Assembly (NCBI GenBank): GCA_963806015.1
Contig: CAWDWM010000010.1
Coordinates: 434,001-498,000, forward strand
Direction: 5' to 3'
Source: JAOPZW01 sp963806015
GTDB taxonomy: Bacteria; Actinomycetota; Thermoleophilia; Solirubrobacterales; Solirubrobacteraceae
DNA: 64,000 nucleotides
Position numbers and translations under genes: made by a program. Each line of letters starts with the position of its first letter. The first letter of the stretch is position 1. This document shows, one piece after another, positions 45,416-54,072 of this stretch. The notes beneath the pieces are model-generated. The model saw only the letters and a program-made list of their open reading frames with translations, did no database searches and was not told the DNA's origin.

Positions 45416-47203
45416 TCAGTGCAGCGGCACGCTGCCCGTGACGCGGGTGCCCTCGCCGGGCACCACGTCGACCGCAAGCTCGCCTGCGACCACGGCCAGG
45501 CGGTCGAGCGGCTCGTTCAGCCAGCCCTCTCCGGGACCGGGGCGTGGCGCGTTCGGGTCGTCGTCGCGCACCTCGAAGCGCAGGCGCTCGTCCGCCCACA
45601 GCTTGATCGTGATCCGGCTCGCGTCGGGCCCGATGTTGGCCAGCGCTGCCACGCAGGCGAAGTAGACGGCGCTCTCGATCTCCTGGGAGTGGCGCCCGAT
45701 GCCCTCGTCCTCGACCGTGCAGCTCAGCGGCGTGCTCCGCGCGGCCGCGCGCAGCGCCTCGACCAGCCCGCGATCGCTGAGCACCGAGGGGTAGATGCCG
45801 TGGGCGATGGCGCGCACCTCCTCGATCGTCTCGTCCACCTCGGCGCCGAGCAGTTCGAGCTCGGCCGCGGTCTGCGGCGCCTCCTGCTCGAGGCGTTCGC
45901 TCTCGAGCGCGAGCTTGATGCGCAGCGCCACGAGCCGTTGCTGGGCCCCGTCGTGCACGTCGCGCTCGATCCGGCGCCGCGCCTGGTCGGTCACGGCGAC
46001 GATCCGCGTGCGCGATGCCGACAGCTCGCCGATCGAGGAGGTCAGCCTGCGCACGAGCCGCCCGTTCTCGAGGACCATCAGCGCGTACGACGCGGCAGCC
46101 TGCAGCAGCGCCGGGTCCTGCGCGAGCGAGGCTTCGGTGTCGATCACTGCGAGCTGCTGCCCGTTCACGCTGACCTCGGTGAGCGTCCGGCCCTGCCGCT
46201 CCCGGGGCGGCTCGACGCGGGTCGCCGTCTCGCTCACCCAGCCGTCGGGCGCGTCGGGAAGCCGGTAGGCGATCCGCAGTGAAGGGTCCTCGAGCGCGTC
46301 GGCCAGCGCCGCGCGCAGCGCCTCGGGGGTGGTCTGCGGCTTGAGGCCGAGGGTCAGCCGCTGCAGCGCCGTCGTGGCGTAGAGGCCGCGCCACAGCATC
46401 CCGACGGCGAAGCTCAGTGCGATGAGCGCGAGCGAGAGCACGTAGACCCACCCCAGCGCGTGGACGCTCGCAGCGGTCGGCGCCGACCCGCGAGCCGCAT
46501 CGTAGGCCGCGAGCGCGAAGCCACGGAAGATGGCCATCGCGAGCACCGGGACGAGCATCCGCCGCAGCAGCGGCCCGGCGCGATAGGTGTGGCGGGCGAG
46601 GATGACGGCGACGACCACGAAGAGCAGCGCCGACAACACCTCGCGCAGCGGGCGGACGAGGTCGGCGACGAACGCCGGCGTGGTGTCGGTGATCGCGAAG
46701 GCGTTTGGTGGGCAGTCGAGCCTGCACGCCGACCACGGCGAGGGCTCGGGATAGCGCTGCACGACGAGCGCGGTGGGGACGTAGAGCAGGCCCACGAGAA
46801 CGACGGCGGCCACCATCACCACGCGCGCCGGCGACGACGTCAACCGGCCCGACGGGAACGAGAGCAGGAGGTAGACGACCACGACCTCGACGACCCACAC
46901 CACGACCCGCCCGACGCTGTAGAGGGTCGGGTCGTGGGACTGCGCCAGGACGGTGAAGGAGAACAGCGCGCCCGCGGCGACGAGGATGGCCGCGAACCGA
47001 TCCGGGCGCCGTGCCAGCGTCGCGAGGCCCACGCCGATGGGGGCTGCGATGACCACGGCGCTGGTCACGGCGGCCCACGTGCGGTCCCCAGCCGGTGCCT
47101 CGGCGAGGGTCAGGATCACCGCACCGGCGCACAGCACGGCGCCCGCGATCGCCAGGATCACGATCGCCCAGGGCGCCAGGCCCCTCTGCGGTCGAGTCTG
47201 CAC
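45416..47203 (-). CDS. NarL-family sensor histidine kinase, multi-pass membrane
   Basis: 595 aa from the GTG at 47203; the frame upstream overlaps another gene and has no membrane or kinase feature. About eight helices, with VVVVYLLLSFPSGRLTSSPARV in common with the kinase at 34381-36246, and the loop motif C-x3-C-P-x-N (ACRLDCPPN). HisKA_3 helix RRRIERDVHDGAQQRLVALRI; the ATPase part is divergent (VYFACVAALANIGPDA, no clear GxGF box), so activity is less certain. Divergent from a receiver-only gene. Confidence 0.85.
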   Translation of the reverse strand: MQTRPQRGLAPWAIVILAIAGAVLCAGAVILTLAEAPAGDRTWAAVTSAVVIAAPIGVGLATLARRPDRFAAILVAAGALFSFTVLAQSHDPTLYSVGRVVVWVVEVVVVYLLLSFPSGRLTSSPARVVMVAAVVLVGLLYVPTALVVQRYPEPSPWSACRLDCPPNAFAITDTTPAFVADLVRPLREVLSALLFVVVAVILARHTYRAGPLLRRMLVPVLAMAIFRGFALAAYDAARGSAPTAASVHALGWVYVLSLALIALSFAVGMLWRGLYATTALQRLTLGLKPQTTPEALRAALADALEDPSLRIAYRLPDAPDGWVSETATRVEPPRERQGRTLTEVSVNGQQLAVIDTEASLAQDPALLQAAASYALMVLENGRLVRRLTSSIGELSASRTRIVAVTDQARRRIERDVHDGAQQRLVALRIKLALESERLEQEAPQTAAELELLGAEVDETIEEVRAIAHGIYPSVLSDRGLVEALRAAARSTPLSCTVEDEGIGRHSQEIESAVYFACVAALANIGPDASRITIKLWADERLRFEVRDDDPNAPRPGPGEGWLNEPLDRLAVVAGELAVDVVPGEGTRVTGSVPLH

Positions 47204-47339
47204 GAGGTGACCATACGTGCGAATCGGTGGTGTCGACGAGGGTGCCGGCCTCCCGGCGGGAAGCGCAACATCGACGTGCTCACAGGCTGGCCTGAGTGGG
47301 TAGGCCCTGCGAGCATCGCCGACGAGAGCACGTGAACCC

Positions 47340-47759
47340 GTGGCAGCCACGCCATATCCACCCGGACCTGACCCGCGGCCTCCCGGGACCGTCGGGGTCC
47401 TCGTCGTCGACGACCAGCCGCCGTTCCTCGTCGCGGCCCGGCGGCTGATCGCCTCGACGCCCGGGTTCGAGTCCGTGGGGGAGGCCACGTCGGGCGAGCG
47501 CGCCGTGACCCTCGCTGCGGCGCTGCGCCCCGATCTCGTCCTGATGGACGTGCGCATGCCCGGGCTCGGTGGGCTTGCCGCGGCGCGCTGCATCACGACG
47601 GCGCGCAGCGCGGCGGCCGTCGTCCTCGTCTCCGCCGACCCTCAGGACGTCCCGGCCGCCGCCGCGGAGGGATGCGGCGCGCTGGCCGTGATCAGCAAGC
47701 AGCACCTGCGTCCCTCCAGCCTCACGGCGCTGTGGCGGCGCTGTGTGGCACGGGCGTAG
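47340..47759 (+). CDS. stand-alone receiver-domain protein
   Basis: 139 aa from the GTG at 47340. Receiver only: GVLVVDDQPPFLVAARRLI (acidic pair), LVLMDVRMPGLGGL (phospho-acceptor Asp), VISKQHL (Lys). No output domain follows, so it may act by protein contact or as a phosphate sink. Divergent from the kinase at 45416-47203. Confidence 0.88.
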   Translation: MAATPYPPGPDPRPPGTVGVLVVDDQPPFLVAARRLIASTPGFESVGEATSGERAVTLAAALRPDLVLMDVRMPGLGGLAAARCITTARSAAAVVLVSADPQDVPAAAAEGCGALAVISKQHLRPSSLTALWRRCVARA

Positions 47760-47765
47760 ATCGCG

Positions 47766-48116
47766 TCAGCGACCGTCCCAGACCTCGGCGACGTCTTCGA
47801 CGTCGTAGTCGATGGCCAGAGCGAGACGGGGCGCCGCGCCGACCACGCGCGCGCCGCCGACCACCGGCGCGACCGCCACCAGGACGCCGACGATCTCGGA
47901 ATCGGTGGCGCCGGCGCCGCGCGCGCGCTCGACCGCGGACCGGCATGACGACGTCGCGGCGCCGATCGACAGCAGTGCGGCTAGCCGCACCAGCGCGTTG
48001 GACTTGGCATCGAGCTCGGGGCCGCCGGTCAGCGCCAGCGGATCGGCCCCGACAGCGGACCGCACGACGTTCTCGTCGTTGAGCGCGAGCCTCCGGAGGA
48101 GCTCCTCTGCGTCCAC
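47766..48116 (-). CDS. carboxymuconolactone-decarboxylase-like protein
   Basis: 116 aa from the GTG at 48116 with GGGAGGACC upstream. NALVRLAALLSIGAATSSCRSAVERARGAGATDSEIVGVLVAVAPVVG fits the CMD/AhpD-type helical fold, which often acts in peroxide reduction through a CxxC motif. Here only one Cys remains, so redox activity is doubtful. Preceded by a TCCTCCG-AAC-CGGGTGA site in the divergent region with the antiporter. Confidence 0.75.
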   Translation of the reverse strand: MDAEELLRRLALNDENVVRSAVGADPLALTGGPELDAKSNALVRLAALLSIGAATSSCRSAVERARGAGATDSEIVGVLVAVAPVVGGARVVGAAPRLALAIDYDVEDVAEVWDGR

Positions 48117-48195
48117 GTGGTCCTCCCTGCGGGTCGTGCGCGCGGCGCGATGCCGCACGGCCCACCGACGGTAGGAACCCGGCCGGCCGGGGTCA

Positions 48196-48212
48196 TCCTC
48201 CGAACCGGGTGA
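48196..48212 (-). promoter_or_regulatory. stress-regulon site before the CMD-like gene
   Basis: Read on the minus strand TCACCCG-GTT-CGGAGGA. 80 bp from the GTG at 48116. Confidence 0.65.
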
Positions 48213-48223
48213 TCTCAGCGCGA

Positions 48224-48240
48224 TCACCCCGTTGGGATGA
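48224..48240 (+). promoter_or_regulatory. stress-regulon site before the antiporter gene
   Basis: TCACCCC-GTT-GGGATGA, 38 bp before the ATG at 48278. It forms a divergent pair with 48196-48212. Confidence 0.6.
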
Positions 48241-48277
48241 GGACGCCTTGCGGCCGCGCGGAGAGGATGATCCGGAC

Positions 48278-50041
48278 ATGCCGACCGACGACGTGCTGCT
48301 CGGTCTCGGGCTGGTGATCGTGCTCGCGGTCGGCTCGCAGCTGCTGGCCGGGCGGCTGCGGCTGCCGGCCATCGTGGTGCTGTTGCCCGTCGGGTTCCTG
48401 GCCGGGATCGCCACCGACGACGTCCACCCCGGTCAGCTGCTCGGCGCGCTCTATCAGCCGTTCGTATCGCTCGCCGTGGGGCTGATCCTGTTCGAGGCCG
48501 GCCTGCGCCTCTCGGTGCGGGAGATCGCGCGCGACCTTCGCCGGACGGTCGGCCTGCTCGTCACTCTCGGGGTCGTGGTGACGTGGGCCGCCATCTGGGG
48601 CGCGACGGCCCTGCTCTTCGATGACCTCGGCGATCTCGTGCCGCTGCTCATCGGCGCGGTGCTCGTGGTCTCGGGTCCGACCGTGGTGCTGCCGCTGCTG
48701 GCGTTCGTCCGCCCGGCGCCACGGGTGCGGTCGCTGCTGATGTGGGAGGGCGTGCTCGTGGATCCGATCGGCGCCCTGCTCGGCGTCATCGTCTTCCACG
48801 CGGCGCTCTCCGCCGGGTCCAGCGGGCAGCTGTGGCGCCCGGGGGAGATGCTCGTGAGCATCCTCGTCGGCGCCGCGGTCGGCGCGGCGGCCGCCGCTGT
48901 GCTGTGGTTCCTGCTGCAGGAGACGCAGCGGACCGTGCCGCGCCAAGCGGTCCCGGCGGTGCTCATGATGGTGGCTGCCGCCCTCGTCGGCGCCGACCTC
49001 ATCCGCGAGGACGCGGGCTTCGTCGCCACCACGCTGATGGGCGCCGCCCTGGCCAACCAGCGCCGGATCGACGTCTCGCTGATGCTCGAGTTCCACGGCA
49101 CGCTGGTGCAGATGCTGATCGGCGCCCTGTTCGTGCTCATCTCCGCGTCGGTGTCGCCGTCGGATGTCAACGCCGTGCTGCCCGCCGCGCTCACACTGGT
49201 CGCCGTCATGGTCGTCATGATCCGTCCGCTCGCGGTCGCGCTGGCCACCTGGCGCTCGGGGCTCAGCCTGCGCGAGCGCGCGTTCGTCGCCTGGATGGCG
49301 CCACGCGGGATCGTGGCGGGCGCGACCGCGTCGGCCTTCGGGCTCGAGCTCGAGCAGGCCCACGTCCCCGGCGCGCAGCACATCCTGCCCATCGTGTTCG
49401 TGGCGATCTTCGCGACCGTCGTGATCTATGGCCTGACCGCGGCGCCGGTCGCGCGGCTGCTGGGTGTCGCCGACGCCACAGGCCGGGTGGTGCTGGTCGT
49501 CGGCGGCACGCCGTGGGCGCGCGCGATCGCGGCATCGCTCAAGGGCGCCGGGTTGGGCGTGCGGCTGTGGAGCGGCCGCGCCGTCGACCAGGAAGCCGCG
49601 CGCGCGGCGGGGCTGACGGTCGAGCGCGGGAAGATGATGCTCGACGCGATCAGCCGCGAGACGGAGCTGGAGGATGTGACGGACGCATTGCTACTGACCG
49701 GCAACGACGACTTCAACGCCCTGGCGGCCCTCGCGCTGAGGACCGAGCTCGGCCACGGCCGCGTGTACCGGGCGGCGCCTGATCTCGACGAGACCGACCT
49801 GCTTGCACCCGCCGGTGAGCAGGGGATCCTCGGCACCGACCTGCTCACCTCGGCCGAGCTGGCCCGGCGCTTCGCTGCCGGTGCGCGGCTCGTCGAGAGT
49901 CCGGGCGACGGCGGGGCGTCCGACGGGGAGGTCGCGCTGTTCGTGGTGACCGCGGACGGTGACCTGCGCGTCGCATCCGCCGGCAAGCCGCCGTCCATGA
50001 AGGCCGGCGACCGCGTCATCGCGCTGGCGGGGGCCGGATGA
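48278..50041 (+). CDS. CPA-type cation/proton antiporter with C-terminal nucleotide-binding-like domain
   Basis: 587 aa from the ATG at 48278 (GAGAGGATG upstream). About 12 membrane helices to residue ~390, with LILFEAGLRLSVREI, VLVVSGPTVVLPLLAFVRP, WEGVLVDPIGALLGVI and WMAPRGIVAGATASAFGLEL as in NhaP/CPA1 exchangers. The C-terminal ~190 residues begin RVVLVVGGTPWARAIAASL, a TrkA-N/Rossmann-like module. Likely exports Na+ or K+ in exchange for H+. Preceded by a TCACCCG-type site; overlaps the next gene by ATGA. Confidence 0.9.
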   Translation: MPTDDVLLGLGLVIVLAVGSQLLAGRLRLPAIVVLLPVGFLAGIATDDVHPGQLLGALYQPFVSLAVGLILFEAGLRLSVREIARDLRRTVGLLVTLGVVVTWAAIWGATALLFDDLGDLVPLLIGAVLVVSGPTVVLPLLAFVRPAPRVRSLLMWEGVLVDPIGALLGVIVFHAALSAGSSGQLWRPGEMLVSILVGAAVGAAAAAVLWFLLQETQRTVPRQAVPAVLMMVAAALVGADLIREDAGFVATTLMGAALANQRRIDVSLMLEFHGTLVQMLIGALFVLISASVSPSDVNAVLPAALTLVAVMVVMIRPLAVALATWRSGLSLRERAFVAWMAPRGIVAGATASAFGLELEQAHVPGAQHILPIVFVAIFATVVIYGLTAAPVARLLGVADATGRVVLVVGGTPWARAIAASLKGAGLGVRLWSGRAVDQEAARAAGLTVERGKMMLDAISRETELEDVTDALLLTGNDDFNALAALALRTELGHGRVYRAAPDLDETDLLAPAGEQGILGTDLLTSAELARRFAAGARLVESPGDGGASDGEVALFVVTADGDLRVASAGKPPSMKAGDRVIALAGAG

Positions 50042-51003
50042 TCGGCTCGCGCGTCGTCGACGGCCTTCCCGCGCTCACCCTCACGTCGGCGGCGGCCGGC
50101 GGCATCGAGGCGACGTTCGTCCCCGGCGCGGGGATGGTGGGGTGCTCGCTGCGCCACCGCGGCGACGAGCTGCTCGGGCAGCGACGGGGGCTGCGCGCCT
50201 ACGTCGCCGAGCGGGCCACCATGGGCATCCCGCTGCTCTATCCGTGGGCCAACCGGGTGGGCCAGAGGCACTTCGAGGTCGCCGGGCGCGAGGTCACGAT
50301 CGACCCGGAGGTCACGCCGGTGCGCCTGGACGCCGACGGGCTGCCCATGCATGGCCTGCTCTCCGCGGCGACCGGCTGGCAGGTCGAGCGCCACGACGCG
50401 CTGGCCGACGGCGCCCTGCTCGCCGCCCGCTTCGACTTCGCCGCCCACGAGGCACTCATGGCCGCCTTCCCGTTCGCCCATGAGCTGCGCTTCGAGGCGG
50501 CGCTGGCCGGAGCGAGGCTGACGATCACCACGACGGTGCGGGCGTCCGGCGACGGTCCCGTGCCGATCGCGTTCGGCTACCACCCCTATCTCCGGCTGCC
50601 CGGCGTGGCGCGCGAGGACTGGCATGTCGAGGTCCCGGTCCGCGAGCAGCTGCGCCTGGACTCACAGATGCTCCCCACCGGGGAGCGCGTCGACGCGGAG
50701 GTCTTCGCGGGCCGCCTGGGGGCCCGGACGTTCGACGATGCCTTTGTCGCGCCCGCCGATGCCGCGCCCTTCGTCCTGGCCGGGGGCGACCGGCGGATCG
50801 AGCTCGCGTTCCTCGCCGGCTATCCCTACGCACAGGTCTTCGCTCCCTCCGAGGACGACGTGATCGCCTTCGAGCCCATGACGGCGCCGACCAACGCGCT
50901 CGTCGACGGTGGGGCCGAGCTGCCGTTGCTGGGCGCCGGCGACAGCTATCAGGCAGTGTTCGCGATCACGCTGGCCGAGGCGCCTCTCACCCGATCCGGA
51001 TGA
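50038..51003 (+). CDS. aldose 1-epimerase family protein
   Basis: 321 aa, coupled to the antiporter gene (ATGA). Galactose-mutarotase fold: MGIPLLYPWANRVGQRHFEV (conserved Asn-Arg), LPMHGLLSAATGW (His), IAFGYHPYLRLPGV (His) and IAFEPMTAPTNALVDGG (catalytic Glu). It interconverts anomers of a hexose or hexose-phosphate. Its 3' end contains the regulatory site of the following stress-protein gene. Confidence 0.9.
   Translation: MIGSRVVDGLPALTLTSAAAGGIEATFVPGAGMVGCSLRHRGDELLGQRRGLRAYVAERATMGIPLLYPWANRVGQRHFEVAGREVTIDPEVTPVRLDADGLPMHGLLSAATGWQVERHDALADGALLAARFDFAAHEALMAAFPFAHELRFEAALAGARLTITTTVRASGDGPVPIAFGYHPYLRLPGVAREDWHVEVPVREQLRLDSQMLPTGERVDAEVFAGRLGARTFDDAFVAPADAAPFVLAGGDRRIELAFLAGYPYAQVFAPSEDDVIAFEPMTAPTNALVDGGAELPLLGAGDSYQAVFAITLAEAPLTRSG
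50987..51003 (+). promoter_or_regulatory. stress-regulon site overlapping the epimerase stop, before a USP gene
   Basis: TCACCCG-ATC-CGGATGA; one arm mismatch. The last base is the end of the epimerase stop codon. 37 bp before the ATG at 51041. Confidence 0.65.
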
Positions 51004-51040
51004 TTGCCCGGGCCGGCGGAGCGCCGTAGCGTTGCCGGGC

Positions 51041-51526
51041 ATGGCCATCCCCGACGCCCGCCCGGTGGTGCTCGCCTACGACGGCTCCGCGGAGGCGGAG
51101 GCGGCGCTGCGCGAGGCCGTGGCGCTGTTCGGTCATCGCCCGCTGATCGTCGCCAGCGTGTGGGAGCCCGGGCTGGCGATGGCGACGATGATGCCGCCGG
51201 CCGGCGAGCCGAGCCTGGGCTACCTGCCCGACCCGGGGGAGGTGGCCGCGATCGATCGCGTCCAGTCCGGCCATGCGGGCGACGTGGCGGAGGCCGGCGC
51301 GCGCCTGGCCCGCGAGCTGGGCGCGACGGCCGAGGCGCTCTCGGTGCCCGACTCGGCCAACGTCGCCGACACGCTGATCGCGATCGCCGAAGAGCGCGAT
51401 GCGCGCGCGATCGTCGTCGGCTCGCGCGGGCTGGGCGGGATCAAGGCGCGCGTGCTGGGCTCGACGTCACGCAAGCTGCTGCACGACACGCGCCGTCCGG
51501 TGCTCGTGGTCCGCACGCCCGAGTAG
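51041..51526 (+). CDS. universal stress protein (UspA family)
   Basis: 161 aa from the ATG at 51041. VVLAYDGSAEAEAALREAV at the start and the ATP-binding motif VVGSRGLGGIKARVLGSTSRKLLHDTRRPVLVV near the end (G-2x-G-9x-GS pattern). A Pro/Met-rich loop lies between (AMATMMPPAGEPSLGYLPD). Single-domain member; likely ATP-dependent stress signalling. Has its own TCACCCG-type site inside the end of the upstream gene. Confidence 0.92.
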   Translation: MAIPDARPVVLAYDGSAEAEAALREAVALFGHRPLIVASVWEPGLAMATMMPPAGEPSLGYLPDPGEVAAIDRVQSGHAGDVAEAGARLARELGATAEALSVPDSANVADTLIAIAEERDARAIVVGSRGLGGIKARVLGSTSRKLLHDTRRPVLVVRTPE

Positions 51527-51537
51527 AGCCCGGGGCG

Positions 51538-52392
51538 TCAGGCCACCACGAGCGCCGACTTCGAGGGCGCCTTCGGGCGGAACGGTCGCATCTCGTCCTG
51601 GCCGCGGCCGACCACGCCGCAGGTCGCCTCGGGCACCTCGTTCCACACGCCCGCGACGTCGCCCAGCGGCTCGGAGACGATCAGTCGTGTGTCCGCGGAG
51701 ACGTCTTGGAAGAGCTCGCGCTCGGGGTACAGCTTGCGCAGCGTCGGCACGTCGGTCGTGTAGTAGAGCGAGCGCGACTTGCCCTCGCTGGAGTACCGGA
51801 CCGCCCAGGTGGTCTCACCGTCGGTGGTCGCGATGGTCCCCTGGAACGGATGGGGCACCCCGAGCCGGCTGCCGACCGCTTCGACGAGCCCGATCGCACG
51901 CTCGATCGCGGCCGGCGGGTCGTCCTGCAGGCCGAAGGTCAGCGCGAGGAAGAACAGCACCTCGGTGTCGGTCTGGCCCTCGATCTTCGCGTAGAGCGAT
52001 GGATCGACCGTGAGCACCAGGTCGCGCTTGATGAGCGCGAACTGGTTGATGTAGCCGTTGTGCATGAAGAGCCAGCGCTCGTGGCGGAAGGGGTGGCAGT
52101 TCGTCTGCTGCACCGCACTGCCGATGGCCGCGCGGATGTGGGTGAAGAAGTGCGATGAGCTGATATGGCCGGCGAGCTCATGCAGGTTGCGGTCGTTCCA
52201 GGCCGGCTCGATGCTGTGGAACAGGCCCGGGGTCGGGGCATCGCCGTACCACCCGAGGCCGAAGCCGTCGCCGTTCGTCGTCTCGGCGCCGAGCGCGGAA
52301 TGCAGGCTCTGGTCGACGAGGGAGTGGGCCGGTGTGTAGAGCGCTTCCTTGAGGAGGACGGGAGATCCCGAGTAGGCGAGCCAGCGGCACAT
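51538..52392 (-). CDS. class II glutamine amidotransferase (YafJ type)
   Basis: 284 aa from the ATG at 52392, with AAAGGAGCGGC upstream. N-terminal nucleophile Cys2 (MCRWLAYSG), TTNGDGFGLGWYG, HIRAAIGSAVQQTNCHPF and WLFMHNGYI match stand-alone Ntn-type amidotransferases of the YafJ/EgtC group. It releases ammonia from a glutamyl amide; the acceptor is unknown. Preceded by a TCACCCC-type site in the divergent region with the DUF7144 gene. Confidence 0.9.
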   Translation of the reverse strand: MCRWLAYSGSPVLLKEALYTPAHSLVDQSLHSALGAETTNGDGFGLGWYGDAPTPGLFHSIEPAWNDRNLHELAGHISSSHFFTHIRAAIGSAVQQTNCHPFRHERWLFMHNGYINQFALIKRDLVLTVDPSLYAKIEGQTDTEVLFFLALTFGLQDDPPAAIERAIGLVEAVGSRLGVPHPFQGTIATTDGETTWAVRYSSEGKSRSLYYTTDVPTLRKLYPERELFQDVSADTRLIVSEPLGDVAGVWNEVPEATCGVVGRGQDEMRPFRPKAPSKSALVVA

Positions 52393-52478
52393 GAGCCGCT
52401 CCTTTCGGTCGTGCAGCTCTGAGGCCCCATCCGACCACGCGAGCCCGCCGGTGGGCAAGGGCGTGCGCACGTGCAATT

Positions 52479-52495
52479 TCGCCGACCCGGGGTGA
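52479..52495 (-). promoter_or_regulatory. stress-regulon site before the amidotransferase gene
   Basis: On the minus strand TCACCCC-GGG-TCGGCGA; weaker match in the second arm. 87 bp from the start codon. Confidence 0.5.
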
Positions 52496-52535
52496 GCCGG
52501 CACGCCCGCGGCCCCTCCGACCGGGCTCAGCCGAT

Positions 52536-52552
52536 TCGTCCAATAGGGGTGA
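52536..52552 (+). promoter_or_regulatory. stress-regulon site before the DUF7144 gene
   Basis: TCGTCCA-ATA-GGGGTGA; weaker in the first arm. 58 bp before the ATG at 52610. Confidence 0.5.
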
Positions 52553-52609
52553 TGCGAGCCCCCCGTGGCGCATCTCTAATGGGAGCCGGTCAAACCCTAG
52601 GAGGCACAC

Positions 52610-52993
52610 ATGCGAGGAACCGGCCGAGCCCTGCTGGCAGCAACCCTGCTGGTGATCGTGGGCACGCTCAACATCATCTACGGCATCGGCGCCCTCGACG
52701 GCGCGAACATCTTCGTCAACGACAAGCGCTACATCCTCACCGACCTCAACACGATGGGATGGGTCCTGATCGTCCTCGGGGTGATCCAGCTGGCCGGAGG
52801 CTTCTCGCTGATGGCCGGTAACACCTATGGACGGGTCATCGGGATCATCGGCGCCAGCCTCGGAGCGATCGGGGCACTGCTGTCCATCGGCGGCGCCTAC
52901 CCGTGGTGGTCGCTGGCGATCTTCTTCCTGTGCATCTACATCGTCCACGGCATCTTCATCTACGGCGAGGACGACAGGGGGCTGAGGGCCTGA
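52610..52993 (+). CDS. DUF7144-like four-helix membrane protein
   Basis: 127 aa with four hydrophobic segments: LLAATLLVIVGTLNIIYGIGAL, GWVLIVLGVIQLAGGFSLMAG, VIGIIGASLGAIGALLSIGG and WWSLAIFFLCIYIVHGIFIYG. The pattern with NDKRYILTDLNTMGW between helices 1 and 2 is typical of DUF7144, common in actinobacterial stress loci. CTAGGAGGCAC gives a strong ribosome-binding site. Function unknown. Confidence 0.85.
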   Translation: MRGTGRALLAATLLVIVGTLNIIYGIGALDGANIFVNDKRYILTDLNTMGWVLIVLGVIQLAGGFSLMAGNTYGRVIGIIGASLGAIGALLSIGGAYPWWSLAIFFLCIYIVHGIFIYGEDDRGLRA

Positions 52994-53036
52994 CCCGTGG
53001 GTGCGGGCGCCCGGGGTCTCCGGGCGCCCCGGCGCA

Positions 53037-53459
53037 TCAGCGCCGGTAGCGCACGCCGAACGCCGCCCCGATGCCGTGCGCGAACGCCCGGGCCTCGTGG
53101 ATCGCCGCGGACACCGTGGGGCGCAGCGAATGCGACAGCAACGCGAAGGCGATCAGCCCGCCGGCGAGCGGCACGGTCGCCGACGGCGGTCCCGCGATGC
53201 CGCGGAACGCCGTGTTGGCCAGCGTCCCTCCCACCGCAGCCTGAAGGCGGGACGGACGCGGCAACTGCCGCGGAGCCAGGCCGCGGGCGACGGTGCCCGC
53301 CGCGCCGAGGAGGATCAGCGTCACGAGCAGCGACTGGTCCTCCGGGGGCACCCCGAACACCCGCGTCAGCGCGCGCCGGCGCGCCTCGCCGATCAGCAGC
53401 GACCGGACCCCCACGTCCACCAACAGCATCTGAGCGACGCTGTCATCGTTCTGGCTCAT
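53037..53459 (-). CDS. small membrane-associated protein, unknown function
   Basis: 140 aa. A polar start (MSQNDDSVAQMLLVDVGVRSLL) is followed by SLLVTLILLGAAGTVARG and a Gly/Ala-rich segment SATVPLAGGLIAFALLSHSL that could cross the membrane. The end is basic. No family recognised. Same strand as the LURP-one gene, 25 bp after it, so probably cotranscribed with it. Confidence 0.6.
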   Translation of the reverse strand: MSQNDDSVAQMLLVDVGVRSLLIGEARRRALTRVFGVPPEDQSLLVTLILLGAAGTVARGLAPRQLPRPSRLQAAVGGTLANTAFRGIAGPPSATVPLAGGLIAFALLSHSLRPTVSAAIHEARAFAHGIGAAFGVRYRR

Positions 53460-53484
53460 CGCTTGTGCCTCCCGGCTCGCCTCA

Positions 53485-54000
53485 TCAGTCCCGGCTGCTC
53501 AGGGCGTCGATGGCGACGGTGATCGCCAGCACGAGCGCGACGTCCTCGCCGGCAGCGATGTCGACGCCGTAGGACTCGCGCACGCGAAACCACTTCTTGG
53601 AGATCGTGGCGATGGTGTCGCCGTCGCGCTCGACCTCGTACTCGTGGTCGACGACGTTGCCGTGCGCCTTCATGTCCTCGCCGTGCTCGACGTCGATGAC
53701 GAAGCGGTCGCGGATCCCGACCAGCGCCTTGCGGACCGTCGCGGCGGTGTCGCCGCCGCGCTCGATGGCGATCTTGTCGCGGATGGTCAGCTTGCGCTCC
53801 TGGATCCGCGCCACCTCCTCGCCCGAGGCATCCTCCAGCACGAAGGTGTCGCGGAAGCGAATGGCCTTGCCGTTGACCTTGTAGGCGCGCTCGCCCTGCT
53901 CGTTCTCGATCCAGAAGTCGTCGCCTATCGCCAGCAGCTTCTCGCGCATGAGAAAGCGCTCGCCGCCCGGCCCGTCGCCGCGATTGCGTAGAAAGCCCAT
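53485..54000 (-). CDS. LURP-one-related protein
   Basis: 171 aa from the ATG at 54000. The Tubby-like beta-barrel pattern is clear: REKLLAIGDDFWIENEQGERAYKVNGKAI, FVLEDASGEEVARIQERKL, IRDRFVIDVEHGEDMKAHGNVVDHEYEVERDGDTIATISKKWF. Plant and bacterial LOR proteins may bind membranes; the role in bacteria is not settled. Preceded by a TCACCCG-GTC-CGGGCGA site (minus strand). Confidence 0.88.
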   Translation of the reverse strand: MGFLRNRGDGPGGERFLMREKLLAIGDDFWIENEQGERAYKVNGKAIRFRDTFVLEDASGEEVARIQERKLTIRDKIAIERGGDTAATVRKALVGIRDRFVIDVEHGEDMKAHGNVVDHEYEVERDGDTIATISKKWFRVRESYGVDIAAGEDVALVLAITVAIDALSSRD

Positions 54001-54035
54001 CGTCCGACGGTAGGCCCGCCGGCCGCGCCGGCGCA

Positions 54036-54052
54036 TCGCCCGGACCGGGTGA
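54036..54052 (-). promoter_or_regulatory. stress-regulon site before the LURP-one gene
   Basis: On the minus strand TCACCCG-GTC-CGGGCGA; one arm mismatch. 36 bp from the ATG at 54000. Confidence 0.7.
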
Positions 54053-54072
54053 AACCGGCGGCGCGGTCCGTT

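Noticed and set aside
43850..46282. 810-codon plus-strand frame across two regulator genes
   Set aside because: Composition is that of antisense high-GC DNA, and it spans two well-supported minus-strand genes.
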